DNA of 64,000 nucleotides from NCBI RefSeq assembly GCF_002161765.1, contig NZ_NFIN01000002.1, positions 164,658 through 228,657 of the forward strand, read 5' to 3'. Positions within the stretch are counted from its first letter, which is position 1, and the number at the start of each line of letters is the position of its first letter. Below the pieces are notes generated by a model. It was given only the letters and a program-made list of their open reading frames with translations, was not told where the DNA came from and did not search any database. Of the stretch, positions 8,989-17,978 are shown in pieces. Source of the stretch: Bacteroides sp. An322 (GTDB lineage: Bacteria > Bacteroidota > Bacteroidia > Bacteroidales > Bacteroidaceae). The translations under genes were made by a program, and so were the position numbers.

Positions 8989-9648
8989 ATGAATTGGATA
9001 GAACAGGTTACCATACTGGATTTATTGATAAAAGGGTTTATAGTGGGAGTGGTGGTTTCTGCTCCGTTAGGACCTGTGGGCGTTCTTTGTATTCAACGTA
9101 CATTGAATAAGGGACGCTGGTTTGGTTTTGTGACCGGATTGGGAGCGGCGTTAAGCGATATTTGCTATGCGTTGCTTACGGGATACGGCATGAGTTTTAT
9201 GGACGAGCTGATCGTTAAGCACCAACTCTTTCTGCAAGTAGTGGGAAGCATTATGTTGTTGGCTTTTGGTGTTTATACGTTTCGGAGCAATCCGGTGAAA
9301 TCATTGCGCCCTTCTTCGGGAAAGCGGGGAACGTACTTGCATAATTTTGTCACTGCTTTTTTTGTTACATTTTCCAATCCGTTGATTATCTTCCTGTTTA
9401 TCGGTCTCTTTGCCCGTTTCTCGTTTGTGATGCCGGGCAGCCCTATCGGATTCCAGTTGGTAGGCTATCTTGCTATCATATTGGGAGCCGTCACGTGGTG
9501 GTTTAGCATTACGTATTTTGTCAATAAGGTGCGTACTCGGTTCAATGTGCGAGGCATCTGGATGCTAAATCGTATCATCGGCGTGGTGGTGATGATTGCG
9601 GCAATTGTAGGTATTGTATTTGCTTGTCTCGGAAAATCATTAGCTTGA
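8989..9648 (+). CDS. LysE/RhtB-type amino-acid exporter
   Basis: This 219-residue inner-membrane protein of the LysE superfamily has about six hydrophobic segments. The family block after the first helix, APLGPVGVLCIQRTLNKG (about residues 25-42), is followed by GLGAALSDICYALL. A second conserved block, FFVTFSNPLIIFLFIGLFA, lies in the middle. LysE/RhtB proteins export amino acids by proton-motive force; the substrate here is not predictable. It is the first gene of a plus-strand run, with the next ORF starting two bases after its stop. Confidence 0.93.
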   Translation: MNWIEQVTILDLLIKGFIVGVVVSAPLGPVGVLCIQRTLNKGRWFGFVTGLGAALSDICYALLTGYGMSFMDELIVKHQLFLQVVGSIMLLAFGVYTFRSNPVKSLRPSSGKRGTYLHNFVTAFFVTFSNPLIIFLFIGLFARFSFVMPGSPIGFQLVGYLAIILGAVTWWFSITYFVNKVRTRFNVRGIWMLNRIIGVVVMIAAIVGIVFACLGKSLA

Positions 9649-9649
9649 T

Positions 9650-10198
9650 ATGTATATCTCTCAACAATTAAAACAACAGAATATTGCGGAATACCTGCTT
9701 TATATGTGGCAGGTGGAAGACTTGATTCGCGCCAACGGGTTCGATATCGAGCAGATAAAGAAGTGTATTATCGAACCTTATCCTTCGCTTTCCGAAGCTC
9801 AGAAGAAAGAATTGACGCAATGGTATATTGATTTGATCAACATGATGCATGACGAAGGAGTGATGCAGAAAGGGCATTTGCAAATCAATAAGAACATTAT
9901 CGTATGGCTGACCGATTTGCATTTGCGCTTGCTTCGTTCGCCTAAGTTCCCTTATTATAGTGCTGCTTATTACAAGGCTTTGCCCTTTATCGTAGAGCTT
10001 CGGGCAAAGGGCGCGGATAAGGATGTGCCTGAATTGGAAACATGTTTCGATGCAATGTATGGCGTGTGGATGCTGAAACTGCAAAAGAAAGAGGTGAGTG
10101 AAGACACCCAAAAAGCGGTGAAAGTAATCAGTGATTTGCTGGCAATGCTTGCCGGTTATTATATAAAGGATAAAAAGGGAGAATTAGATTTAGATTGA
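9650..10198 (+). CDS. DUF4924 family protein
   Basis: This soluble, mostly helical protein of 182 residues resembles the Bacteroidales family DUF4924, as judged from the N-terminal QQNIAEYLLYMWQVEDLIR and its place next to rfbD and prfC. No catalytic motif, signal peptide or membrane segment is visible. It starts two bases after the lysE-type stop, and rfbD starts two bases after its own stop, so all are one operon. Its function is unknown. Confidence 0.85.
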   Translation: MYISQQLKQQNIAEYLLYMWQVEDLIRANGFDIEQIKKCIIEPYPSLSEAQKKELTQWYIDLINMMHDEGVMQKGHLQINKNIIVWLTDLHLRLLRSPKFPYYSAAYYKALPFIVELRAKGADKDVPELETCFDAMYGVWMLKLQKKEVSEDTQKAVKVISDLLAMLAGYYIKDKKGELDLD

Positions 10199-10199
10199 T

Positions 10200-11090
10200 A
10201 TGAAAAATGTATTGGTCACAGGTGCAAATGGCCAGTTGGGTAATGAAATGCGCCTTCAGGCTGAAGCGAATAAAGAATTTAATTATTTCTTTACCGATGT
10301 GGTTGAGCTGGATATTTGCGATGAACAAGCGGTTGAGGCTTATGTAAAAGCGCATGAGATTGATGTTATCGTGAATTGTGCGGCATATACGGCGGTCGAT
10401 AAAGCGGAAGACAATGTGGATTTGTGTGATAAGCTGAATCGTTTGGCTCCGGGATATTTGGCTAAGGCAATTCAGAGCCGCAACGGATGGCTGGTGCAAG
10501 TATCCACCGATTATGTTTTCGATGGTACGGCGCATATCCCTTATCGGGAAGACCACCCTACCTGCCCGAATTCGGTATATGGCTCGACAAAATTAGCCGG
10601 AGAACAGGAAGCGATGAAGTATTGTCCGAACACGATGATTATCCGTACGGCTTGGCTTTATTCTACGTTTGGCAATAATTTTGTAAAGACTATGCTGCGT
10701 TTAGGATGTGAAAAAGAATCGTTGGGTGTTATTTTTGACCAAATCGGTACTCCGACTTATGCCCGCGATTTAGCTTCGGCTATTTATGCGGCATTGAATA
10801 AAGGAATCGTACCGGGTGTTTATCATTTCAGTAATGAAGGGGTCTGTTCGTGGTATGATTTTACGAAAATGATTCATCAATTGGCAGGAATAACTACTTG
10901 CCGTGTCCGTCCGCTCCATACTGAAGAATATCCGACTCGGGCAACTCGTCCGCATTATTCGGTTTTGGATAAGACGAAAATCAAACAAACGTATCAAATA
11001 GAAATTCCTTATTGGGTAGATAGTTTGAAAGAATGTATTCAAAAATTGAAAATTGAGAACAATAATAAATATGGCAAATCAGGAGATTGA
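10200..11090 (+). CDS. rfbD: dTDP-4-dehydrorhamnose reductase
   Basis: RmlD/RfbD (296 residues) performs the last step of dTDP-L-rhamnose synthesis, NAD(P)H-dependent reduction of dTDP-4-dehydrorhamnose. The Rossmann start is [12 protein letters not shown] (residues 5-16). The SDR catalytic pair appears as STDYVFDG and YGSTKLAGE (Tyr and Lys). The length is typical. The other rhamnose genes (rmlA, B, C) are not in the window. The last 20 bases overlap the start of prfC at 11071, indicating coupled translation. Confidence 0.95.
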   Translation: MKNVLVTGANGQLGNEMRLQAEANKEFNYFFTDVVELDICDEQAVEAYVKAHEIDVIVNCAAYTAVDKAEDNVDLCDKLNRLAPGYLAKAIQSRNGWLVQVSTDYVFDGTAHIPYREDHPTCPNSVYGSTKLAGEQEAMKYCPNTMIIRTAWLYSTFGNNFVKTMLRLGCEKESLGVIFDQIGTPTYARDLASAIYAALNKGIVPGVYHFSNEGVCSWYDFTKMIHQLAGITTCRVRPLHTEEYPTRATRPHYSVLDKTKIKQTYQIEIPYWVDSLKECIQKLKIENNNKYGKSGD

Positions 11091-12642
11091 AAGAAGAAGG
11101 ACATTTGCGATTATCGCGCATCCGGATGCCGGTAAAACCTCATTGACCGAGAAATTGTTGCTTTTCGGAGGTCAGATTCAGGTGGCAGGTGCTGTAAAGT
11201 CGAATAAGATTAAGAAAACCGCTACATCCGACTGGATGGATATCGAAAAACAACGTGGTATTTCGGTTACGACATCTGTGATGGAGTTTGATTATCATGA
11301 TTATAAGGTAAACATTTTGGATACGCCCGGTCACCAGGACTTTGCGGAAGATACGTATCGGACTTTGACCGCAGTAGATAGTGTAATCATTGTGGTGGAC
11401 GGTGCAAAGGGTGTAGAAACACAGACCCGTAAGCTGATGGAAGTGTGCCGTATGCGTAATACGCCGGTAATTATATTCGTCAATAAAATGGACCGGGAAG
11501 CTAAAGACCCGTTCGACTTGTTGGATGAACTGGAAGAGGAATTGGTAATCAATGTACGTCCGTTGACATGGCCAATTGAGAGCGGTCCGCGTTTTAAAGG
11601 TGTATATAACATCTATGAAAAGAAATTGAACTTGTTCCAGCCTTCGAAGCAAGTAGTGACGGAAAAGGTTGAGGTAGATATACATACCGAAGACTTGGAT
11701 AATCACATCGGCGCGCCGTTGGCTGAGAAGCTTCGGAATGATTTGGAGTTGATAGAAGGGGTATATCCCGCATTTAATGTGGATGAATACTTGAAAGGGG
11801 AACTGGCTCCGGTGTTCTTCGGGTCTGCATTGAATAATTTCGGTGTGCAGGAATTGTTGGATTGTTTTGTGGAGATAGCTCCCAGTCCGCGTCCGGTGCA
11901 GGCAGAAGAACGTATGGTGATGCCCGATGAACCCAAGTTTACCGGTTTTGTATTTAAGATTACTGCTAATATCGACCCGAACCACCGTTCTTGTGTGGCA
12001 TTCTGCAAAGTATGTTCAGGCAAGTTTACTCGTAATACGCCTTATTTGCATGTGCGTCATAACAAGACGATGCGTTTCTCGTCGCCTACACAATTCATGG
12101 CACAGCGCAAGACTACGGTAGACGAGGCTTGGGCAGGCGATATTATCGGTTTGCCGGATAACGGGACATTTAAAATCGGCGATACATTGACCGAAGGTGA
12201 AATGCTTCATTTCAAGGGTTTGCCCAGTTTCTCTCCGGAAATGTTCAAGTACATTGAAAATGCCGATCCGATGAAGACCAAGCAATTGAATAAAGGCATT
12301 GACCAGTTGATGGACGAGGGTGTGGCACAGTTGTTCATCAATCAATTCAACGGTCGGAAATTGATTGGTACGGTAGGGCAGTTGCAGTTCGAGGTCATCC
12401 AATATCGTTTAGAAAACGAATACAATGCGAAGTGTCGTTGGGAGCCGGTCAGTCTGTATAAGGCTTGTTGGATAGAGAGCGATGACCCCGAAGAGTTGGA
12501 AGCCTTCAAGAAGCGTAAATTCCAGTATATGGCAAAAGACCGTGAAGGTCGCGATGTCTTCCTTGCCGATAGCGGATATGTGCTTCAGATGGCTCAGAAT
12601 GACTTTAAGCATATTAAGTTCCACTTTACCAGTGAGTTCTGA
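11071..12642 (+). CDS. prfC: Peptide chain release factor 3
   Basis: Release factor 3 (523 residues) is the translational GTPase that recycles RF1 and RF2 after termination. The G motifs are AHPDAGKTS (G1), [12 protein letters not shown] (G3) and NKMDRE (G4), followed by domain II and the RF3 C-terminal domain with [10 protein letters not shown] and VGQLQFEV. I chose the ATG at 11071 ([10 protein letters not shown]), because an in-frame TTG 18 bases upstream adds residues that other RF3 proteins lack. It overlaps the end of rfbD and is the last gene of the run. Confidence 0.97.
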   Translation: MANQEIERRRTFAIIAHPDAGKTSLTEKLLLFGGQIQVAGAVKSNKIKKTATSDWMDIEKQRGISVTTSVMEFDYHDYKVNILDTPGHQDFAEDTYRTLTAVDSVIIVVDGAKGVETQTRKLMEVCRMRNTPVIIFVNKMDREAKDPFDLLDELEEELVINVRPLTWPIESGPRFKGVYNIYEKKLNLFQPSKQVVTEKVEVDIHTEDLDNHIGAPLAEKLRNDLELIEGVYPAFNVDEYLKGELAPVFFGSALNNFGVQELLDCFVEIAPSPRPVQAEERMVMPDEPKFTGFVFKITANIDPNHRSCVAFCKVCSGKFTRNTPYLHVRHNKTMRFSSPTQFMAQRKTTVDEAWAGDIIGLPDNGTFKIGDTLTEGEMLHFKGLPSFSPEMFKYIENADPMKTKQLNKGIDQLMDEGVAQLFINQFNGRKLIGTVGQLQFEVIQYRLENEYNAKCRWEPVSLYKACWIESDDPEELEAFKKRKFQYMAKDREGRDVFLADSGYVLQMAQNDFKHIKFHFTSEF

Positions 12643-12710
12643 TAATCCGGTTTCATTTCTATGACATTTCTCTGACATAAATGTGAATGTATAAATTGCA
12701 TTTATGATAC

Positions 12711-12778
12711 ATAAGGGATTCATTGTTTCAACGGGAAAGGCGGAGTAGCTTTGCCGGCGGAAACAATGAATCCTTTAT
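12711..12778. repeat. Long inverted repeat framing a promoter
   Basis: The arm GGATTCATTGTTTC (12716-12729) is perfectly complementary to GAAACAATGAATCC (12760-12773). Pairing extends outward to about 19 bp (12711-12729 with 12760-12778, one G-T). The 30-base interval contains a TAnnTTTG promoter box. A smaller 8-bp dyad (CATAAATG at 12676-12683, CATTTATG at 12699-12706) lies just upstream. In a transcript reading through from prfC the arms would pair as a hairpin. In DNA their centres are 44 bp apart, on either side of the promoter core. Confidence 0.8.
12723..12753 (+). promoter_or_regulatory. Promoter of the outer-membrane barrel gene
   Basis: TTG (12723-12725), 20 bases, then TAGCTTTG (12746-12753), matching the Bacteroides TTTG/TAnnTTTG pattern. 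The predicted start of transcription at about 12759 coincides with the right arm of the inverted repeat. The ATG at 12785 follows after about 26 bases. Confidence 0.55.
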
Positions 12779-12784
12779 TTGTAT

Positions 12785-13912
12785 ATGAAACAGTTTGTTT
12801 GGTTTTTCTTTTGGTGGGTTGTAATTGGATTGTCTTCTGTATCAGCTCAAGAGTCTTTAAAGATTAAGTTCCGTTCGCGTGCTTTGCTGGATGCTATGGT
12901 TTCAGGTTATGGCAAGGAAGACGTACAGGGCTATTATCGGTTAGAAGATTTCCGGGTCGGATTCAAAGCCGTTTATGGGCATTGGGAAGCGAAAGCTGAT
13001 ATTGGATTGGGCGGTGGGAAAGTAGCAATAAAAGATTTGTTGCTGAATTACCATTTCAAGAACAGTGTGCTTTCGTTGGGTAATGCGTATGAACCTTTTT
13101 CTTTGGATATGCTTATCAGTACGGCAGATTTGCGTTTTCATCAGTCGGCGGCATCGGTCTTGGCTTTTAGCGATAGCCGTAAGTTGGGTGTCACTTATCA
13201 TTTTTATACTGATTCATGGTATGCGGCGACAGGGGTTTATACGCATAACGATATTAATAAAATAGGGGAAGGTCAGAAGAATGCTTTTGTATCTACTTCG
13301 CGTGCCGTATGGCGTAAACAAAGGGAAGCGCATCATTTGATTCATGTAGGAGGAGCTTTTTCTTTTCGGACGAAGCAAGTCAATACCGAAGAACCGCCTA
13401 TGGGCACGGTAGATAGTGAAGGCATTACTTCGATGTTTCCTGCCTCGTTGCTCGAAGCGGAGATACCCGATATGGGAACGGAGGTAAAAGGAGTAATCGA
13501 AGCACTTTATACGACTCCTCGTTGGATGGTTCAGGCAGAATATTATTTCGACCGGCTGAACCGTACAGATAGTAAGAAGGCTTATCGTCCGCATGGGGGA
13601 TATATTCAAGGCGGTTTCCTTTTGAAAGGCAGCGGATTCGCATACGATGCGATGTATGGCATACCAAGCCGTCCTGCCACTCCACAAGCCATAGAATTGG
13701 TTGCCCGATTGAACTATACGGATATGAACGATAACCGTGCGGGCATTTATGGAGGTGAGGAGACCGATTTGTCTTTAGGAGTGAACTGGTATCTTAATCA
13801 ATACTTCGGCGTGAAGCTGAATGGTAGCTACGTGTGGGTAGGGGAGCATTGCAACGCTTTCTATAAGAAAGATTTCTTCTTGGCGCAATTGCGTTTGCAA
13901 TACATTTTCTGA
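12785..13912 (+). CDS. Outer-membrane porin-like beta-barrel protein
   Basis: This exported protein of 375 residues has a signal peptide (MKQFVWFFFWWVVIGL..., cleavage near VSA-QE). The rest is dominated by alternating polar and aromatic beta strands and ends in the aromatic LRLQYIF, typical of a barrel inserted into the outer membrane. The general look is of the OprP/OprO-like (phosphate-selective porin) group, but I cannot name a substrate. I use the ATG at 12785 rather than an in-frame TTG six bases upstream. It has its own promoter inside a striking inverted repeat. It converges on the clostripain-type gene with only eight bases between stops. Confidence 0.75.
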   Translation: MKQFVWFFFWWVVIGLSSVSAQESLKIKFRSRALLDAMVSGYGKEDVQGYYRLEDFRVGFKAVYGHWEAKADIGLGGGKVAIKDLLLNYHFKNSVLSLGNAYEPFSLDMLISTADLRFHQSAASVLAFSDSRKLGVTYHFYTDSWYAATGVYTHNDINKIGEGQKNAFVSTSRAVWRKQREAHHLIHVGGAFSFRTKQVNTEEPPMGTVDSEGITSMFPASLLEAEIPDMGTEVKGVIEALYTTPRWMVQAEYYFDRLNRTDSKKAYRPHGGYIQGGFLLKGSGFAYDAMYGIPSRPATPQAIELVARLNYTDMNDNRAGIYGGEETDLSLGVNWYLNQYFGVKLNGSYVWVGEHCNAFYKKDFFLAQLRLQYIF

Positions 13913-13920
13913 ATTGAAAA

Positions 13921-15135
13921 TTAATTTCCCCATACGGCTTGATACCACGATATAGCGGAGCGGTAATAAGCATTCCAGTTTGGATTGTTTGCGGCATCTG
14001 GAATATACATACCGATTCCGCAATATTTTTCTTCATCTCTTAATACCGAACCGTATGGATTGGCATTGCTATTTGTAATGCAGCTTTTAGCAAGTACGGT
14101 TTGGTTTAAAATCTGTTGGAAAGAATCTGGAAGGATACCTTCGTTTAATTGACGGATAAGGTCTGCTACATCAAATGAGAAATAGCTGAATTGATCAACC
14201 CCGTATTGTTGGATTGCATGAAGTGACAAGTTTTCTAATAATGATGCTTTAGATGTTATTTCTTCCCGAACTGCAGCGGCAAAAGCATCCATTTGTGTGC
14301 AATCTACTACAGCGTACGTACCCCATAATTTTTCTTTTTTGTTATAGGTAATTACATCTTCGCATAGCTTGTCAAAGTCAATGTCCTCTTGATACAAATT
14401 GTTTAGAATCAGGTGGTACGGAAATCCGTCTACTGGTGTTTCCATGACCGATGCGATGCAATAATGCGTGGCATTCCGCAACTCGTAGCATACTTCAGCC
14501 GTTTGCATCATGCAGGCATCAAACAGGACGAAATCAAGATTGCCCGGAAAACATGTTTCCAATACATCTGCAAATTCGGGAATATTAATCGAATTTCGTT
14601 CCACTCCGTCATAACCGAACGAGAAAGTAGAGATATCCGTTCCTGTTGCGGGCATCCAACTAGTTGCATGCGAACCGAAAATGACACCGTAACTTTCAGC
14701 TGGCATCATATCTGTCATGGCTTGCAGATTGGCTTGCATGACTTCTGCTTGAGTGGCGATTCCGGAGATAGCTGCATATTTCAATGCTTGTCCTACTACA
14801 TTGCTGGTGGTAATATCATTCCCTTCTAAAGCAGGCTGGCCGTTTATTTGTCCGTGTCCGTCGGTGAAGAAAGTCAGGATTTGCGCTTCATTTATATAGT
14901 TGTTACTTGAAGAAGGTTTATAATATATGGCTAAAGAGCATGAATCTTGGCTTTTTGCCAGACTCTCATACATCCATACTACATTGTTCATGATGTCTGT
15001 ATCTAGATTGTTGTTGGCTATCAGATACGCAAGGACCGCCCGTTTGGCTTGTATCGGGCGTTTTTGTTCAGGAATTTCATCCGAACATCCCACTATGATG
15101 AAGAGTGAAACAATGTATAGGAACAGCTTCTTCAT
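13921..15135 (-). CDS. Clostripain-family (C11) cysteine protease lipoprotein
   Basis: This 404-residue peptidase of family C11 is probably a lipoprotein: signal peptide MKKLFLYIVSLFIIVGC with a lipobox Cys. Family landmarks are the start AVLAYLIANNNLD, the catalytic His in GSHATSW and the catalytic Cys in LDFVLFDACMMQTAEV. C11 enzymes cleave after Arg or Lys; in Bacteroides, relatives such as fragipain are secreted. The ATG at 15135 is preferred over an in-frame TTG at 15144. It begins six bases after the stop of the small exported protein 15141-15548, suggesting cotranscription. Confidence 0.9.
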   Translation of the reverse strand: MKKLFLYIVSLFIIVGCSDEIPEQKRPIQAKRAVLAYLIANNNLDTDIMNNVVWMYESLAKSQDSCSLAIYYKPSSSNNYINEAQILTFFTDGHGQINGQPALEGNDITTSNVVGQALKYAAISGIATQAEVMQANLQAMTDMMPAESYGVIFGSHATSWMPATGTDISTFSFGYDGVERNSINIPEFADVLETCFPGNLDFVLFDACMMQTAEVCYELRNATHYCIASVMETPVDGFPYHLILNNLYQEDIDFDKLCEDVITYNKKEKLWGTYAVVDCTQMDAFAAAVREEITSKASLLENLSLHAIQQYGVDQFSYFSFDVADLIRQLNEGILPDSFQQILNQTVLAKSCITNSNANPYGSVLRDEEKYCGIGMYIPDAANNPNWNAYYRSAISWYQAVWGN

Positions 15136-15140
15136 GATAA

Positions 15141-15548
15141 TCAATATTGTATGGCTTTTTCAAATTTGAATTCAGGGTTTACGTCAATAAGCACCAAGGT
15201 GTTCCCTTTTTGGTATTTTTCTTTTAGCTTATTGATTTCTTTCTGCAAGTTCTTTTTCTTTTTGTTGTAATAAACAAAACAAGTGCGGTTCTTGCCGTTC
15301 TCTTTTTGCTCCAGGTATTCTTTCAGTTGGATGCTGTATTGCGCACGCCCTACCAACAAGCCGTTATCGCCTAAAAGAGCACTGTCAACGTACTGGATAT
15401 CGGTGAAATACACCAATGAATCAGAGAATGAGGCAGACACTCCGGCGATATATACACCATATTTATTTTTATCTTTCGGCGATTTAGCAAGAGCCGGAAT
15501 GATGATAGATGCGATAAGCAAAAAGCAAAGCAGTTTGATATGTTTCAT
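15141..15548 (-). CDS. Small exported protein of unknown function
   Basis: The product has 135 residues from the ATG at 15548 (MKHIKLLCFLLIASIIIPALAKS), which gives a clean signal peptide; an upstream in-frame TTG at 15581 would spoil it. The mature part is lysine-rich, with a charged segment (YNKKKKNLQKEINKLKEKY, about residues 94-112) likely to be helical. I do not recognise a family. It is the upstream partner of the C11 protease, and its location (periplasm or surface) follows from the signal peptide only. TACTTTTG on the minus strand (15576-15569) is a plausible -7 box. Confidence 0.75.
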   Translation of the reverse strand: MKHIKLLCFLLIASIIIPALAKSPKDKNKYGVYIAGVSASFSDSLVYFTDIQYVDSALLGDNGLLVGRAQYSIQLKEYLEQKENGKNRTCFVYYNKKKKNLQKEINKLKEKYQKGNTLVLIDVNPEFKFEKAIQY

Positions 15549-15625
15549 AAATCTATAGTTTTGTGAAGCAAAAGTAAGCATTTGCGGGCATATATGAAAC
15601 TCTCCAAATGGAAATTAACATAAAA

Positions 15626-15692
15626 AAATGAAGAATGAAGAATTGGGGCATGTTTTGCTGATTCTTCATTCTTAATTCTTCATCCTTCATTT
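15626..15692. repeat. Intergenic dyad repeat (ATGAAGAATGAAGAATT phrases)
   Basis: Arms 15626-15644 and 15674-15692 are complementary at 18 of 19 positions, and a third partial copy lies between them. It sits between the end of the primary sigma factor gene and the small exported protein gene, both minus strand, and could act as a transcript-end hairpin. Confidence 0.7.
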
Positions 15693-15710
15693 AAATGGGG
15701 AACCGGCACT

Positions 15711-16571
15711 TTATCCTAAGTAGGATTTGAGCAACTTGCTACGCGAGTTTTGTCTTAATCTTCTGATAGCTTTTTCCTTAATCTGGCGCACGCGTTCACG
15801 TGTTAATCCAAATTTGTCGCCAATTTCTTCCAACGTCATTTCTTGCGTTCCAATACCGAAAAACATCTGGATAATTTCCTTCTCTCTGTCGGTTAACGTA
15901 GAAAGCGCTCTGTCGATTTCCCTCGAAAGTGATTCATTTACCAAGGAGCGGTCTGCCATAGGAGAGTCGTCATTCACCAGCACATCCAGCAGGCTGTTGT
16001 CTTCTCCTTCTACAAAAGGAGCGTCTACGGAGATATGGCGTCCGGACACTTTCAATGTATCCGAAATCTTGTCTACCGGAATCTCCAGTTCGTCTGCCAA
16101 CTCTTCGGGAGACGGACGGCGTTCGTTCTCTTGTTCGAATTTAGAGAAAGCTTTACTGATTTTGTTCAGCGAGCCTACCTGGTTGAGCGGTAACCGCACG
16201 ATACGTGATTGCTCAGCCAATGCTTGCAGGATGGATTGCCTGATCCACCATACGGCATAACTGATAAATTTGAAACCACGGGTCTCGTCAAACTTCTCCG
16301 CTGCCTTAATCAAGCCTAAGTTTCCTTCATTTATCAAGTCGGGAAGGCTCAGGCCTTGGTTTTGATACTGTTTGGCTACTGATACTACAAATCGCAGGTT
16401 GGCACGTGTAAGTTTCTCTAACGCCGCGCGGTCGCCTTTGCGAATACGCTGAGCGAGTTCCACTTCTTCCTCTACCGTAATCAGGTCTTCGCGTCCGATT
16501 TCCTGCAGGTATTTGTCCAAAGAAGCGCTCTCTCGGTTAGTGATACTTTTGGTAATCTTAAGTTGTCTCAT
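15711..16571 (-). CDS. rpoD: Primary RNA polymerase sigma factor (sigma-70, RpoD/SigA)
   Basis: This 286-residue sigma-70 protein lacks region 1.1 and the non-conserved insert, as is usual for the Bacteroides housekeeping sigma factor. Region 1.2 is recognisable at [16 protein letters not shown]. Region 2 carries [19 protein letters not shown] (the -10 recognition segment), region 3 VSLNKIS-like helices, and region 4 the helix-turn-helix [26 protein letters not shown]. It directs recognition of the unusual TTTG/TAnnTTTG promoters. A TATCTTTG box (16600-16593, minus strand) lies about 22 bases before the ATG. Confidence 0.96.
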   Translation of the reverse strand: MRQLKITKSITNRESASLDKYLQEIGREDLITVEEEVELAQRIRKGDRAALEKLTRANLRFVVSVAKQYQNQGLSLPDLINEGNLGLIKAAEKFDETRGFKFISYAVWWIRQSILQALAEQSRIVRLPLNQVGSLNKISKAFSKFEQENERRPSPEELADELEIPVDKISDTLKVSGRHISVDAPFVEGEDNSLLDVLVNDDSPMADRSLVNESLSREIDRALSTLTDREKEIIQMFFGIGTQEMTLEEIGDKFGLTRERVRQIKEKAIRRLRQNSRSKLLKSYLG

Positions 16572-16592
16572 TATTTATACCGAATTTGGGAA

Positions 16593-16600
16593 CAAAGATA
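16593..16600 (-). promoter_or_regulatory. -7 box of the primary sigma factor gene
   Basis: On the minus strand this reads TATCTTTG, an exact TAnnTTTG match, with a TTTG about 16 bases upstream (16620-16617). The leader would be about 17 bases. Confidence 0.5.
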
Positions 16601-16671
16601 AGAAAAAATTCGAATACAAAGACGCTTTCTTTAATAAAAATTAAATATATTCGTAGCAAGGGTGTCAATTC

Positions 16672-17772
16672 TTATTCTTTGAACTCAAATTTAAGTTGAA
16701 TCCATTGGGCAGATGGGTGGGGAAGTCCTTCCGGATTTTCTTCTTTCGGGTTCGATACGGAAAGCCCTAACAGGCGTATCGGGTGGTTTTGATAGTCCAC
16801 TCCCGATAGCAGTTGTTTGGATAGCGGAAGGATGTCTTTGAGTGTGTGGAGAGGTTTGTCTGTGCTGATACTTCGGGTGATTTGGGTAAAATCGTGGAAC
16901 TTTACTTTAAGTGTAAGGGTCATGCCACTGAAGTTTTTCCGTTCCAGGCGTTCGCATAATTCGCATGCCACGTGATACAATTCGATAATTAGGGTAGATT
17001 TTACTGAAAGGTCTTTCTCAAGCGTATGTTCGCACCCGATGGACTTGCGGATGCGGACTGGCTCAACGGGTCGCTCGTCGATGCCTCGTGCAAAGTTATA
17101 ATAGATTTGTCCGGCTTTCCCGAACTGACGGGTAAGCATCTCCAGCGAACATTCCCGAAGTGTTCTCCCGTTGTAAATGCCTAACGTGTACATCTTTTGT
17201 GCTGTAACGGGTCCTACTCCCCAAAACGATTCGATGGGCAAGCGGTCTATAAACGTCTGGGCTTGAGCCGGATGGATGGTGCAAAGCCCGTCGGGCTTGC
17301 GGTAATCGGAAGCTATTTTGGCAAGGAATTTATTGTAAGAAACACCGGCAGATGCCACCAAGTGCAGTTCTTCGCGGATGCTTTGCTTGATTTCACGGGC
17401 AATGTCTACCGCTAATTCTATACCTTTTTTATTATGGGTGACGTCAAGGAAGGCTTCGTCAAGCGAGATGGGTTCGATAAGGTCGGTATATCGGTGGAAG
17501 ATTTCATGTATTTGCCCCGACACCTCTTTATATACATCCATGCGCCCTTCAACGAAGTGCAGTTGGGGGCAGAGCTTCATCGCTTTTACCGATGACATAG
17601 CCGAGCGCACCCCGAACTTGCGTGCTTCGTAGCTTGCGGCTGCTACTACGCCTCGTTTTTCGGCATGTCCCACGGCGACAGGTTTCCCTCTTAGGTCGGG
17701 ATTGTCGCGTTGTTCGACCGATGCATAGAAGGCATCCATGTCGATGTGGATGATTTTTCGTTCTGTAGTCAT
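16672..17772 (-). CDS. dinB: DNA polymerase IV (Y-family)
   Basis: This Y-family translesion polymerase has 366 residues. Palm and finger motifs are IIHIDMDAFYASVEQRD near the N-terminus (metal-binding Asp) and EPISLDEAFLDVT (Asp-Glu pair). A helix-hairpin-helix (WGVGPVTAQKMYTLGI) and the little-finger domain follow. It acts in damage-tolerant DNA synthesis. It is transcribed alone; a TAAATTTG box on the minus strand (17800-17793) lies about 20 bases before the ATG. Confidence 0.96.
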   Translation of the reverse strand: MTTERKIIHIDMDAFYASVEQRDNPDLRGKPVAVGHAEKRGVVAAASYEARKFGVRSAMSSVKAMKLCPQLHFVEGRMDVYKEVSGQIHEIFHRYTDLIEPISLDEAFLDVTHNKKGIELAVDIAREIKQSIREELHLVASAGVSYNKFLAKIASDYRKPDGLCTIHPAQAQTFIDRLPIESFWGVGPVTAQKMYTLGIYNGRTLRECSLEMLTRQFGKAGQIYYNFARGIDERPVEPVRIRKSIGCEHTLEKDLSVKSTLIIELYHVACELCERLERKNFSGMTLTLKVKFHDFTQITRSISTDKPLHTLKDILPLSKQLLSGVDYQNHPIRLLGLSVSNPKEENPEGLPHPSAQWIQLKFEFKE

Positions 17773-17792
17773 AAAGTAAAGCTTTCTTCGTG

Positions 17793-17820
17793 CAAATTTA
17801 ATGAAAGTTTTGTACTTTTG
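17793..17820. promoter_or_regulatory. Back-to-back -7 boxes for dinB and tsaC
   Basis: Minus strand: TAAATTTG (17800-17793) for dinB. Plus strand: TACTTTTG (17813-17820), which would start a transcript running through the 17834-17957 dyad into the threonylcarbamoyl-AMP synthase gene with a leader of about 155 bases. Confidence 0.4.
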
Positions 17821-17833
17821 TGCGAGTTTATTG

Positions 17834-17957
17834 AACGCAGAGGCGCAAAAACGCGGAGATTTATCATAAGAGGATGCTAAGGACTCATATTTCTCAGGTT
17901 GTTCTCCGTGGTCTTTGCTCTCTAATTTGAGGCTTTGCGCTTTTGCGTCTCTGCGTT
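17834..17957. repeat. Intergenic dyad repeat (AACGCAGAG/GCGCAAAA phrases)
   Basis: Arms 17834-17854 and 17937-17957 are complementary at 19 of 21 positions, with an 82-base loop. The arms repeat short words (GCAGAG, GCGCAAA). It occupies most of the dinB-tsaC gap, in the presumed tsaC leader, and belongs to the same style as 4788-4856 and 63486-63549. Confidence 0.75.
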
Positions 17958-17978
17958 TGATATTAATTAATAGGTATT

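Noticed and set aside
11140..11985. 281-codon ORF opposite prfC
   Set aside because: It is entirely antisense to the conserved RF3 coding region, with histidine- and tyrosine-rich chance composition.
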